19,707 nt of DNA from CAZUZD01 sp964624465 (GTDB taxonomy: Bacteria; Planctomycetota; Planctomycetia; Isosphaerales; Isosphaeraceae): contig CAZUZD010000093.1 of the NCBI GenBank assembly GCA_964624465.1, forward strand, positions 1 to 19,707, read 5' to 3'. This document shows, one piece after another, positions 7,711 to 13,282 of the stretch. A model generated the notes under the pieces. It was not told the origin of the DNA, did no database searches, and saw only the letters and a list, made by a program, of their open reading frames with translations. Made by a program: the position numbers and the translations under genes. Each line of letters starts with the position of its first letter. Within the stretch, counting starts at the first letter, position 1.

Positions 7711-7840
7711 CGTAGGGCGGATTAGCGCAGCGTCATCCGCCGCAATGGGTCAGACGCCGACCGCGTGACCCGGCCGATGGGCCCATCGAAGGGTATCCCG
7801 TGCGGGCCCGGCGGATGACGCTGCGCTGTTCCGCCCGACG
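7711..7840. repeat. Inverted-repeat element B, same family as 4834-4916
   Basis: The left arm 7711-7742 (begins CGTAGGGCGGATTAGCGCAG) and right arm 7809-7840 are reverse complements over 32 bp with three mismatches, separated by 66 bp. The spacer contains a perfect 14 bp palindrome CGATGGGCCCATCG at 7775-7788. The element fills the 171 bp gap between the convergent thiO and metal-regulator genes, where a bidirectional transcription stop would be useful. Aligned with element A, the arms share GTAGGG-y-GGAT-y-AGCG-m-AGC and an ATCCrC end, with about 7 differences in 29. They therefore come from one dispersed family. Confidence 0.88.
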
Positions 7841-7861
7841 AATCACCAGGCAAGGCGAGGC

Positions 7862-8530
7862 TCAGCGGCTCTCGGTGGTGACGAGGAGCTTGCTGGCGGC
7901 GTCGCGGCCGAGGGCGAGGGAGCGGGGGCCGACCTGGATGATCAGGGCGCCGGATTCGGGGCGGTTGTCGGCCAGGACGCCCTCGGTGCCGAGGTCGAGT
8001 CCCGCCTCGCGGAGGTAGCGCAGGAACGCCGGGTCCTGGTCGACGACGCGCACGAGGCGGAAGCGGCTGCCGCCGGGCAGGCCGGCCAGCGGCTCGCCGC
8101 GGGTCTCGGCGAACGACAGGTCGGCGCGCGGGATCGGGTCGCCGTGGGGGTCGACGGCCGGGTGGCCCAGGAAGGCGTCGATCCGGTCGACCAGGCGCTC
8201 GGAGACGGCGTGCTCGAGGTTCTCGGCCTCCTCGTGCACTTCGTCCCAGGTCATCTCCAGCGTCTGCGCCAGGAACAGCTCGACGAGCCGGTGCCGCCGA
8301 AGCACGGTCAGCGCCAGCCGCTCGCCGGCAGGGGTAAGCCGGGCCCCCTCGTACGGGATGTACGTGGCCAGTTCGGCCTCGGAGAGCGTCTTGAGCATGC
8401 CGGTGACCGTGCCCGGCGAGACGGACAGCGCCTGCGCCAGCTCGCCGGTGGCCACCGCCTGCTCCCCCCCGCGCCGGGCCGAGATCAGGTACATCGTCTT
8501 GAGGTAGTTCTCGACCGTCAGGCTCGGCAT
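7862..8530 (-). CDS. mntR: DtxR/MntR-family metal-dependent transcriptional regulator
   Basis: 222 residues from ATG 8530. Domain order: winged helix at about 1-72 (VENYLKTMYLI, GELAQALSVSPGTVTGMLKT recognition helix, YEGARLTPAGERLAL wing), metal-binding/dimerisation domain at 75-140 (RRHRLVELFL, TWDEVHEEAENLEHAVSERL), and a C-terminal SH3-like FeoA domain at about 148-220, as in DtxR/IdeR. By family alignment H80, E84, H99, E103, E106 and H107 are metal ligands. A Glu at 103, where DtxR has Cys, favours manganese-type sensing. Position 8 is Asn (VENYLK), where the usual residue is Asp (MntR) or Met (DtxR), which is unusual. The family represses metal uptake genes when Mn or Fe is plentiful. 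No transporter gene is adjacent, so its targets lie elsewhere. It lies 121 bp downstream of the methyltransferase gene. Confidence 0.9.
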   Translation of the reverse strand: MPSLTVENYLKTMYLISARRGGEQAVATGELAQALSVSPGTVTGMLKTLSEAELATYIPYEGARLTPAGERLALTVLRRHRLVELFLAQTLEMTWDEVHEEAENLEHAVSERLVDRIDAFLGHPAVDPHGDPIPRADLSFAETRGEPLAGLPGGSRFRLVRVVDQDPAFLRYLREAGLDLGTEGVLADNRPESGALIIQVGPRSLALGRDAASKLLVTTESR

Positions 8531-8651
8531 GGCGCGGGATCGCACGGGACGGGGGATGGGGGCAAGGGGCCGACCGACCCGGCACCGGCGCGCATGGTAC
8601 GCGGCCGGCCCGGTTCGATCCACGGGCAAATCCCTGGCCAGGGGCCCGGGC

Positions 8652-10013
8652 TCAGATCCGGCCGGGCGGGGTCCGCCCGGGGGCGTCCTGCTCCGAGCCG
8701 TCCAGGCCGTCGGCGCCGTCGTCGTCCCCCTCACCAGCACCGGGGCCGCCGTCGTCGTGGCGGCTCAGGCGGTCGCCCATGCGGATCCAGACGGCCTTGA
8801 GGTACTGGCCCTCCAGCGCGTCGAGCCCCACGGGGTGGTCGGGCGAGGCGCCCGTCACGGCCAGGATCCGGCCCGAGCGGCCCGCCTTGCGCGCGGCGGC
8901 CCGCAGCAGGTGCAGGAACTCCTCCACGCCCAGCAGGCCCGAGCACGAGCAGGTCAGCAGCAGGCCGCCGGGCTCGACCAGGCTCATGGCCAGGGCGTTC
9001 AGGTCGTAGTACTTCCGCTTGCCGAGGGAGACTTCCTCGCGGTTGGGGATCAGCTTGGGCGGGTCGAGCACGATCGTGCCGTAGCTGCGCCCGTTGACGC
9101 CCATCTGCCGCAGGTAGCCGAAGGCGTCGGCGTGCACCAGGGTGGGTCGAACCTGGTTGAGGTTGGCGTTCTCGCGGGCCATCGCGACCGCTTTCTCGTC
9201 CAGGTCGACGGCCGTGACGTCGCGGGCCCCGCCGCCGATCAGGGCGTTGAGCGCGAAGCCGCCGCTGTAGCAGCAGACGTCCAGCACCGAGCGGTCGCGG
9301 CAGTGCGGCTGCAGGGCGCGGCGGTTGTCGCGCTGGTCGCAGAAGAAGCCGGTCTTGTGGCCGCCGTCGAACTTCACCCGGTAGCGGATGTCGTGCTCCC
9401 GGATCGTCACCACCGGGGGCGCCCCGGGGGTCGCCACCGGCCGGCCGGGGAAGTCCTCGGCGCGAGCGATGCGGTCGTCGACGTGCACCCGCAGGTGCTT
9501 CGTGCCGACCATCGGGGCCAGCAGCTCGCCGATGGCCCCGATGCGCTGGTACATGCCCAGGCTGAAGCACTCGACCGAGAGCACGTCGGCGAACCGGTCG
9601 ACGATCAGGCCCGAGAGCCCGTCCCCCTCGGCGTGCAGCACGCGGTAGGCGTCGGTGACCTCGGGCAGATTCAGCAGGTCGTGCCGCAGGGAGACGGCGT
9701 CGGCCAGGCGACTGCGCCAGTGCTCGGGGCCGGGGGGCTCGACCCCCTGGTTGAGCATCCGGAGCGCGATCTGCGAGCGGCTGTTCCAGAGCCCGAATCC
9801 CAGCGGCTGCTCGTCGCGGTCGACGACCCGGACCAGGTCGCCGTCGTGGGGCCGTGGCCGCCCGATCGCGCCGTCGATCATCTTGCGGAAGATGAAGGGG
9901 TGCAGCCCGGCCGACCGGATCGCGAGCGTCGGCAGCTCGGCCGGCGGCTCGAGCGGCCGGTCGGGCATGGGGGCGGCGGGCTCTCGGGATTCCGGGCGGG
10001 ACGGGCGGCTCAT
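8652..10013 (-). CDS. RlmI-type class I rRNA (cytosine-C5) methyltransferase
   Basis: 453 residues from ATG 10013, with GAGG 4 nt upstream. An N-terminal PUA-like RNA-binding domain covers about residues 28-100 (HPFIFRKMI, DGDLVRVVDRDEQPLGFGLW). A linker EGDGLSGLIVDRFADVLSVE (129-148) is typical of the RlmI/RlmK-C family. GHKTGFFCDQRDNRRAL (218-234) precedes the SAM site VLDVCCYSGGFALNAL (243-258), with the acidic end of strand 2 in VTAVDLD. LDPPKL (316-321) and the catalytic-cysteine block LTCSCSG (353-359) complete a C5-cytosine RNA methyltransferase. RlmI of Escherichia coli methylates C1962 of 23S rRNA; the exact target here is untested. The C-terminal ~40 residues are an acidic, low-complexity tail. 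Flanking genes are unrelated in function. Confidence 0.87.
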   Translation of the reverse strand: MSRPSRPESREPAAPMPDRPLEPPAELPTLAIRSAGLHPFIFRKMIDGAIGRPRPHDGDLVRVVDRDEQPLGFGLWNSRSQIALRMLNQGVEPPGPEHWRSRLADAVSLRHDLLNLPEVTDAYRVLHAEGDGLSGLIVDRFADVLSVECFSLGMYQRIGAIGELLAPMVGTKHLRVHVDDRIARAEDFPGRPVATPGAPPVVTIREHDIRYRVKFDGGHKTGFFCDQRDNRRALQPHCRDRSVLDVCCYSGGFALNALIGGGARDVTAVDLDEKAVAMARENANLNQVRPTLVHADAFGYLRQMGVNGRSYGTIVLDPPKLIPNREEVSLGKRKYYDLNALAMSLVEPGGLLLTCSCSGLLGVEEFLHLLRAAARKAGRSGRILAVTGASPDHPVGLDALEGQYLKAVWIRMGDRLSRHDDGGPGAGEGDDDGADGLDGSEQDAPGRTPPGRI

Positions 10014-10092
10014 GGGGCCTCAAATGGGGGCGAACGGCGGTTCGGTCGGGTCGGGTTCAGGTCAGGTCAGGTCCGGTGCCAGGCGGGGCGGC

Positions 10093-10422
10093 TCACTCGA
10101 CGTCGTCGTCGCCGTCGAGGTCGTCGTCGGCGCCGAGGCCGCCGGGGCCGTTGCGGGCCAGGCGCCGGAGGCGGACGAGGAGGGCCGTGGCGTAGCGCTG
10201 GACGGCGATCTGGCGGGTCATGACGGCGTCGTCGGCCGAGGCGAGCGGGACCTCGGAGAGGATCCGCTGGGCCTGGACCAGGCTGTCCCAGCCGGCGCGG
10301 AGGACGACCTGGGCGTCGGCGTGGCCGGTGCGGGCCAGACGCATCGCCTGGCGGGACTTCTTCATGGCGGCCTGCGCCTGCTGCAGGTTCCGCAGCACCG
10401 TGCCGGGGGTCGGGTCGGCCAT
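10093..10422 (-). CDS. Small helical protein with acidic tail, unknown
   Basis: 109 residues from ATG 10422, with GGAG about 10 nt upstream. The sequence is predicted mostly helical: VLRNLQQAQAAMKKSRQAM, an AQVVLRAGWDSLVQAQRIL segment, then a DDAVMTRQIAVQRYATALLV helix leading to RLRRLARN. It ends with a run of Asp (ADDDLDGDDDVE). There are no Cys and no signal or membrane segment, so a cytoplasmic adaptor or structural protein is plausible, but I recognise no family. It is divergent from clpS across a 134 bp regulatory gap and lies 79 bp upstream of the methyltransferase gene on the same strand. Codon use is typical of the neighbourhood, which supports a real gene. Confidence 0.65.
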   Translation of the reverse strand: MADPTPGTVLRNLQQAQAAMKKSRQAMRLARTGHADAQVVLRAGWDSLVQAQRILSEVPLASADDAVMTRQIAVQRYATALLVRLRRLARNGPGGLGADDDLDGDDDVE

Positions 10423-10463
10423 CCGAGCGGGTCTCCAGGGATTCGTGGCGAACGTGGGGGCGG

Positions 10464-10521
10464 GGCACCCGGAAAAACGCCTACCGCGGCCGGGTGCCGG
10501 GACGCTATCTTAACAGCTGTT
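10464..10521. promoter_or_regulatory. Two palindromic sites in the divergent gap before clpS
   Basis: GGCACCCGG at 10464-10472 and its perfect reverse complement CCGGGTGCC at 10490-10498 are 17 bp apart. Just after lies AACAGCTGTT (10512-10521), a perfect 10 bp palindrome within the near-symmetric TCTTAACAGCTGTTGAAGA. A TATCTT (10506-10511) between them could be a clpS -10, although no -35 is clear. Since the flanking genes diverge, a terminator makes no sense and operator sites are more likely. The regulator is unknown. Confidence 0.4.
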
Positions 10522-10556
10522 GAAGACCCCGGTCCAATCGCATGGCGGGAGCCGTC

Positions 10557-10937
10557 ATGAGCCACGACCCTGCTGAGTTCGAGCCCGAGTCCGAATCGAC
10601 GGTCGTCAGCACCCAGACCCGGCCCAAGACCAAGGCCGTCGAGTCGACCGAGACCCGGAAGCTGCCGCCGTACAACGTGATCCTCGTCAACGACGAGGTC
10701 CACACGTTCGAATACGTCATCGACCTGCTCTGCAAGGTCTTCGCCCACTCCCTGTCGACCAGCGAGACCCTCACCTGGCGGATCCACAACACCGGCCGGG
10801 CGATCGTCTACACGACCCACAAGGAGAAGGCCGAGCTCAAGCGCGACCAGGTGCTCGGCTGGGGCCCCGACCCCCGCATGAGCGCCAGCAAGGGCCCGCT
10901 GAACTGCTACATCGAGGCCGCCGAGAGCGGCGACTGA
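10557..10937 (+). CDS. clpS: ATP-dependent Clp protease adaptor ClpS
   Basis: 126 residues from ATG 10557, preferred over the in-frame ATG at 10542 because GGGAG sits 5 nt before it. An acidic, flexible N-terminal extension (1-36) leads to the ClpS core: PPYNVILVNDEVHTFEYVID (38-57) matches the N-degron pocket region, LLCKVFAHS, the conserved IHNTGRAIVYTTHKEKAELK (76-95), and PLNCYIEAAE at the end. ClpS hands proteins bearing N-terminal destabilising residues to the Clp unfoldase and protease. A ~9-residue insert (GWGPDPRMSASKG, 101-113) before the last strand is not in Escherichia coli ClpS and appears to be a lineage feature. Its last nine codons plus 6 bp of flank recur exactly at 11517-11547. 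No clpA/clpC is nearby. Codon use is almost purely G/C-ending (about 4 exceptions). Confidence 0.93.
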   Translation: MSHDPAEFEPESESTVVSTQTRPKTKAVESTETRKLPPYNVILVNDEVHTFEYVIDLLCKVFAHSLSTSETLTWRIHNTGRAIVYTTHKEKAELKRDQVLGWGPDPRMSASKGPLNCYIEAAESGD

Positions 10938-11049
10938 GCCGCCCGGTCCCCACCGCCTCGACCTCAACACGCGGGCGGTCCGATGTCTCGGGCCGCCCGT
11001 GGTCGTTGGCGAACGCCACCGCGTCAGCCCGCCCGGGCCTCGGCCGCGA
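10910..11049. repeat. Junction copy 1: clpS tail, intergenic DNA, relic of an epimerase tail
   Basis: This segment matches 11517-11637 in order. CATCGAGGCCGCCGAGAGCG and the following 11 bp (10910-10940) are identical to 11517-11547. After that only blocks are shared: ACCTC, GGGCG, GGCCGCCCG (10991-10999), GTTGG, CGTCAGCCC, and CTCGGCCGCGA (11039-11049). Copy 1 belongs to the intact clpS. Confidence 0.7.
10972..10999 (+). terminator. Hairpin after clpS
   Basis: CGGGCGGTCCGA (10972-10983), loop TGTC, then TCGGGCCGCCCG (10988-10999). This gives a 12 bp stem with one T-G wobble, starting 34 bp after the clpS stop. No T-tract follows, which is usual for transcription stops in very GC-rich genomes, so its terminator role is inferred from position and stem strength. 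Confidence 0.55.
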
Positions 11050-11050
11050 T
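11024..11050 (-). pseudogene. Relic of an epimerase 3' end
   Basis: Read on the minus strand, 11050-11024 gives IAAEARAG-stop, close to the LAAEG-stop end of the real epimerase at 11621. The relic is cut off abruptly at hairpin A (11052). With the intergenic blocks shared between 10941-11023 and 11548-11620, this indicates a leftover 3' end from a second allele or copy. It is short, so chance similarity cannot be fully excluded. Confidence 0.45.
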
Positions 11051-11051
11051 C

Positions 11052-11083
11052 GGGTCGCCCAGACCTGGCCGTCTGGGCGACCC
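11052..11083. repeat. Hairpin A bordering the inserted gene
   Basis: GGGTCGCCCAGAC (11052-11064) and GTCTGGGCGACCC (11071-11083) form a perfect 13 bp inverted repeat with loop CTGGCC. It ends 15 bp before the ATG at 11099 and matches hairpin B at 11477-11511 in 12 of 13 arm positions (GGGT-C/A-GCCCAGAC). It may be a repeat unit, or in RNA a 5' structure next to the ribosome-binding site. Confidence 0.85.
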
Positions 11084-11098
11084 AGCTTTGGAGGGGTC

Positions 11099-11482
11099 AT
11101 GACCCCGATTGGAGCATGTCCGGCCTGCGGCAACGTCGGTATTACCGCCGAAAGGGGCGGCCACCTTGAGTTGCTCAGGTGCAGCGCTTGCGGCTGGGAG
11201 ATCCGATCGAGGGTCTTTCCAGGCGAAGAAGTCCCCTTGATGGGCCGACTCGAGAAAATCCGGGTACGACTCCGCTGGCCGGAAGGACGAGCGACGGCGA
11301 GCGCGATCGTCGCGGCAAGGAAGCTCATTCCCGCCCTCGCGGACGTGCCCCTGTCCCGACTGCTCGAAGCGGCCCAGGGCTCGGCAGAGTATGACCTCGG
11401 CGAGTACGCGGAGTCGACGGCGATCGAGTTGCAGGAGCGAGCAAAGCAGCACGGGTTGGTCGTCTTGCTGGAAGCAGGGTAG
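11099..11482 (+). CDS. Zinc-ribbon protein with L7/L12-CTD/ClpS-like C-terminal half; foreign cassette gene
   Basis: 127 residues from ATG 11099, with GGAGG 4 nt upstream. An N-terminal zinc ribbon uses C7, C10, C28 and C31 (CPACG ... LRCSACGWE). From about residue 53 the pattern KIRVRLRW, TASAIVAARKLIPALADVPL, SRLLEAAQG, ESTAIELQERAKQHG, LVVLLE gives strand-helix-helix-strand-helix-strand. This resembles the L7/L12 C-terminal domain, whose fold is shared with ClpS; it is a by-eye fold guess. Codon use is unlike all neighbours: ATT, GCA, GGT, TGT, TTT, GTA, AGG, CGA and TTG are common, about 31 of 127 codons end in A/T, and the stop is TAG. It sits between two near-identical hairpins, its stop lies inside hairpin B, and duplicated junction DNA flanks the whole. 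Function unknown; ribosome or Clp-adaptor related roles are only conjecture. Transfer from another genome is likely. Confidence 0.8.
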   Translation: MTPIGACPACGNVGITAERGGHLELLRCSACGWEIRSRVFPGEEVPLMGRLEKIRVRLRWPEGRATASAIVAARKLIPALADVPLSRLLEAAQGSAEYDLGEYAESTAIELQERAKQHGLVVLLEAG

Positions 11483-11511
11483 CCCAGACGACTTGCTCGT
11501 CTGGGCTACCC
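11477..11511. repeat. Hairpin B at the 3' end of the inserted gene
   Basis: GGGTAGCCCAGACGA (11477-11491), loop CTTGC, TCGTCTGGGCTACCC (11497-11511): a perfect 15 bp stem. The TAG stop of the zinc-ribbon gene (11480-11482) lies in the left arm. It is nearly the same sequence as hairpin A and could serve as the gene's terminator and as a mobile-repeat end. Confidence 0.88.
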
Positions 11512-11516
11512 AGTGG

Positions 11517-11544
11517 CATCGAGGCCGCCGAGAGCGGCGACTGA
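11517..11544 (+). pseudogene. Relic of the clpS 3' end
   Basis: Encodes IEAAESGD-stop, identical in DNA to the last codons of clpS (10910-10937) and continuing 3 bp beyond the stop. There is no upstream clpS sequence; the preceding bases are hairpin B. Because this stub is not under coding selection, its perfect identity suggests a recent event. Confidence 0.7.
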
Positions 11545-11637
11545 GCCCTCGATTCCCAGGGACCCTGATGCACCTCGTGGGCGATTGGCACTACCGGCCG
11601 CCCGCCGCGCGTTGGGCCCGTCAGCCCTCGGCCGCGA
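11517..11637. repeat. Junction copy 2: clpS-tail relic, intergenic DNA, true epimerase tail
   Basis: This is the second copy of the 10910-11049 arrangement, 607 bp further on. Its first 31 bp (11517-11547) are identical to the clpS 3' end. The later blocks GGCCGCCCG (11596-11604), GTTGG (11611-11615), CGTCAGCCC and CTCGGCCGCGA (11627-11637) occur in the same order as in copy 1, with substitutions and small gaps between them. This copy is attached to the intact epimerase gene. Confidence 0.7.
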
Positions 11638-12478
11638 GGGCCGCCGGCAGGCCGGTGGTCACGTCGGGGTAGGTCCAGGATCGACCGGACGCCGCGCGGA
11701 ACCGGGCGCCGCGGACGCGCTTGTCGGCCTCGTCGGGGGCACCCGGCGGCAGGGGGACGAACGTCGGCTCGGGGGCGCCCAGGAGCCGGGCGGCCAGCGT
11801 GTACAGCTCCAGACGGCTGACCGGGCGGTCGTCGACGATGTTGAAGACCCCCGCCAGGCCGGGGGTCCGCAAGGCGGCCACGGCGGCGTCGGCCGCGTCG
11901 TCGATGTGCACGAGGTTCACGAACTTGGCCGGGTCGCCGCCGATGGGATCCCCGCGCCGCAAGGGGTCGCGGCGGATGATCCGGCCCGGTCCATACAAAC
12001 CGGCCAGCCGCAGGATCGTCGCCGTCGTCCCACGCTCGGCCGCGTGCCGCAGCACCAGGCCCTCGGCGTCGAGGCAGGCGCGGCCCGACTCGGTCGGCGG
12101 CTCGGCGGGGGTGGACTCGTCGATCCAGGCTCCGCCGCTGCCGCCGTAGACGCCCGTCGAGCTGGCGTAGACCAGGTGGGGCGAGCCCGGCAAGGCGGCC
12201 AGGAACCGGGCCAGGCCGTCGACGTAGACGGTGCGCAGGGGTACGCCGGCCGAGCGGTCGTAACCGATGCAGTAGAGGACCCGGTCAACCGCCGGCACCG
12301 CGCCGGGGGGAATGTCGGCGGCCACGTCCAGTCGCACCGGCTCGATGTCGAGCGCCCGGAGGGCCTCCGCGCCGGACTCCGATCGGCTGGTGCCGAGCAC
12401 CCGCTCGCCCTGGGCCGCGAGCCGGGGGGCGACGCGGCGGCCCAGGTAGCCGCAGCCGACGATCAGGGTCGTGCTCAA
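11621..12478 (-). CDS. NAD(P)-dependent epimerase/dehydratase, SDR family (YeeZ-like)
   Basis: 285 residues from a TTG at 12478, whose bases overlap the ruvX stop in a TTGA quadruplet; no in-frame ATG exists near the N-terminus. A Rossmann dinucleotide site opens the protein (TLIVGCGYLGRRVAPRL, 4-20). Then come RVLYCIGYDRSAG, the active-site region HLVYASSTGVYGGSGGAWID with its conserved S-T-x-V-Y-G, ILRLAGLYGPGR, FVNLVHIDDAADAAVAAL and GVFNIVDDRPVSRLELY. This is an atypical/extended SDR like Escherichia coli YeeZ; the substrate is not defined, but such proteins are usually nucleotide-sugar or small-carbonyl enzymes. It is translationally coupled to ruvX. The gene converges on clpS and the inserted cassette, and its 3' end has a diverged relic at 11024-11050. 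Confidence 0.88.
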   Translation of the reverse strand: MSTTLIVGCGYLGRRVAPRLAAQGERVLGTSRSESGAEALRALDIEPVRLDVAADIPPGAVPAVDRVLYCIGYDRSAGVPLRTVYVDGLARFLAALPGSPHLVYASSTGVYGGSGGAWIDESTPAEPPTESGRACLDAEGLVLRHAAERGTTATILRLAGLYGPGRIIRRDPLRRGDPIGGDPAKFVNLVHIDDAADAAVAALRTPGLAGVFNIVDDRPVSRLELYTLAARLLGAPEPTFVPLPPGAPDEADKRVRGARFRAASGRSWTYPDVTTGLPAALAAEG

Positions 12479-12957
12479 GGGGCGTCCTCCGGGGCGGGCG
12501 GCTCGGGCTCGTCGGCCAGCGGGGCGGCCGGGGCCTCGGTCTCGGGGCAGCCGGCCTCGAGGTACGCCTGGAGCAGGAGCTGGGCGGCCAGCATGTCGCG
12601 GCGGGCCTTGCGGTCGGCGGATTTGAGGCCGGCGGCCCGCATGAGCTCCTCGGCCTCGGAGGTCGTGTACCGCTCGTCGTAGAGGACCACCGGGCGGGCC
12701 GTCAGTTCCCCCAGCCAGGCGGCGAACCGGCGGGCCTGCGCGGAGAGCTCGCTCTCGCCGCCGCCGGTGTGCAGCGGCAGACCCACCACGATCCGCTCGA
12801 CGTCCTCCTCCTCGACCAGCTCGCGATAGTGCCGGCCGTCGAGCCGCTCGTCCCGACGCTCGTAGACCTCCAGGGGCGTGGCGATCGACCGCCTCGGGTC
12901 GCTGAGCGCCGCGCCGACCCGCTTCAGCCCGAAATCGATGCCCAGGATGCGTCCCAA
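12475..12957 (-). CDS. ruvX: RuvX/YqgF-type putative Holliday junction resolvase / pre-16S rRNA nuclease
   Basis: 160 residues from a TTG at 12957, with GAGGG 7 nt upstream; no ATG is available before the first catalytic motif. The RNase H-like core is complete: GIDFGLKRVGAALSD (6-20, acidic D8), ERIVVGLPLHTGG (54-66), VLYDERYTTSEAEE (91-104) and the final acidic motif RRDMLAAQLLLQAYL (119-133, D121). Family length is about 140 residues; the extra ~25 are a Pro/Glu/Ala tail. YqgF matures 16S rRNA 5' ends in Escherichia coli and is also described as a Holliday junction resolvase. The downstream epimerase is coupled to it by a 4 bp overlap. Upstream lies the odd homopolymer region rather than a clean promoter. 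Confidence 0.92.
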   Translation of the reverse strand: MGRILGIDFGLKRVGAALSDPRRSIATPLEVYERRDERLDGRHYRELVEEEDVERIVVGLPLHTGGGESELSAQARRFAAWLGELTARPVVLYDERYTTSEAEELMRAAGLKSADRKARRDMLAAQLLLQAYLEAGCPETEAPAAPLADEPEPPAPEDAP

Positions 12958-13009
12958 CCTTCAGCCCTCACTCTGCGGAGCCCGTCCCATCGGTCCGGAA
13001 GCGGTGGGT

Positions 13010-13094
13010 GGGGGGGGGGGGGGGGGGGGGGGCCCGCGGCCGGCGCCCCCCCCCCCCCGGGGGGGGGCGGGCGCCCCCCCCCCCCACCCCCCCC
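13010..13094. repeat. Extreme G and C homopolymer tract
   Basis: The gene-free stretch 12958-13282 contains 23 consecutive G (13010-13032), then runs of 13 C (13046-13058), 9 G (13059-13067), 12 C (13074-13085) and 8 C (13087-13094), with more G/C runs to about 13190. GCCCGTCCCA occurs on both sides (12980-12989 and 13111-13120). It could be a G-quadruplex or self-pairing segment, but it looks more like an assembly or basecalling fault. Confidence 0.8.
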
Positions 13095-13184
13095 GCCCTC
13101 CCTCGGCGGCGCCCGTCCCACGGGGCCGGCCGGGGGGGGTGGCGGGGGACGCGCCCCCCCGCCCCGGGGATCCACGACCCCCCC

Positions 13185-13206
13185 GGGGTCTCGAGGACGA
13201 GACCCC
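13185..13206 (-). terminator. Strong hairpin downstream of the guanylyltransferase gene
   Basis: GGGGTCTCG (13185-13193), loop AGGA, CGAGACCCC (13198-13206): a perfect 9 bp GC-rich stem, 76 bp past the stop of the minus-strand gene at 13283. No T-tract is present. Its position suits transcription termination before ruvX; it may equally be a dispersed hairpin repeat. Confidence 0.5.
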
Positions 13207-13282
13207 AGCCACCCGGACGGCCGCCCACGGTTGCGTGTTGTTCATTCGGCCGCTGTCCCATTCCACAACGCAAGGCTGGACC

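Noticed and set aside
7743..7808. A small structured RNA in the loop of inverted repeat B
   Set aside because: It contains a 14 bp palindrome but no recognisable RNA motif, promoter or terminator; not supportable from sequence alone.
10910..11547. Site-specific integrative element using the clpS 3' end as an attachment site
   Set aside because: The 31 bp identity looks like attL/attR, but there is no integrase and the similarity continues in diverged form into intergenic DNA and the epimerase tail, which fits a duplicated junction better than a short att core.
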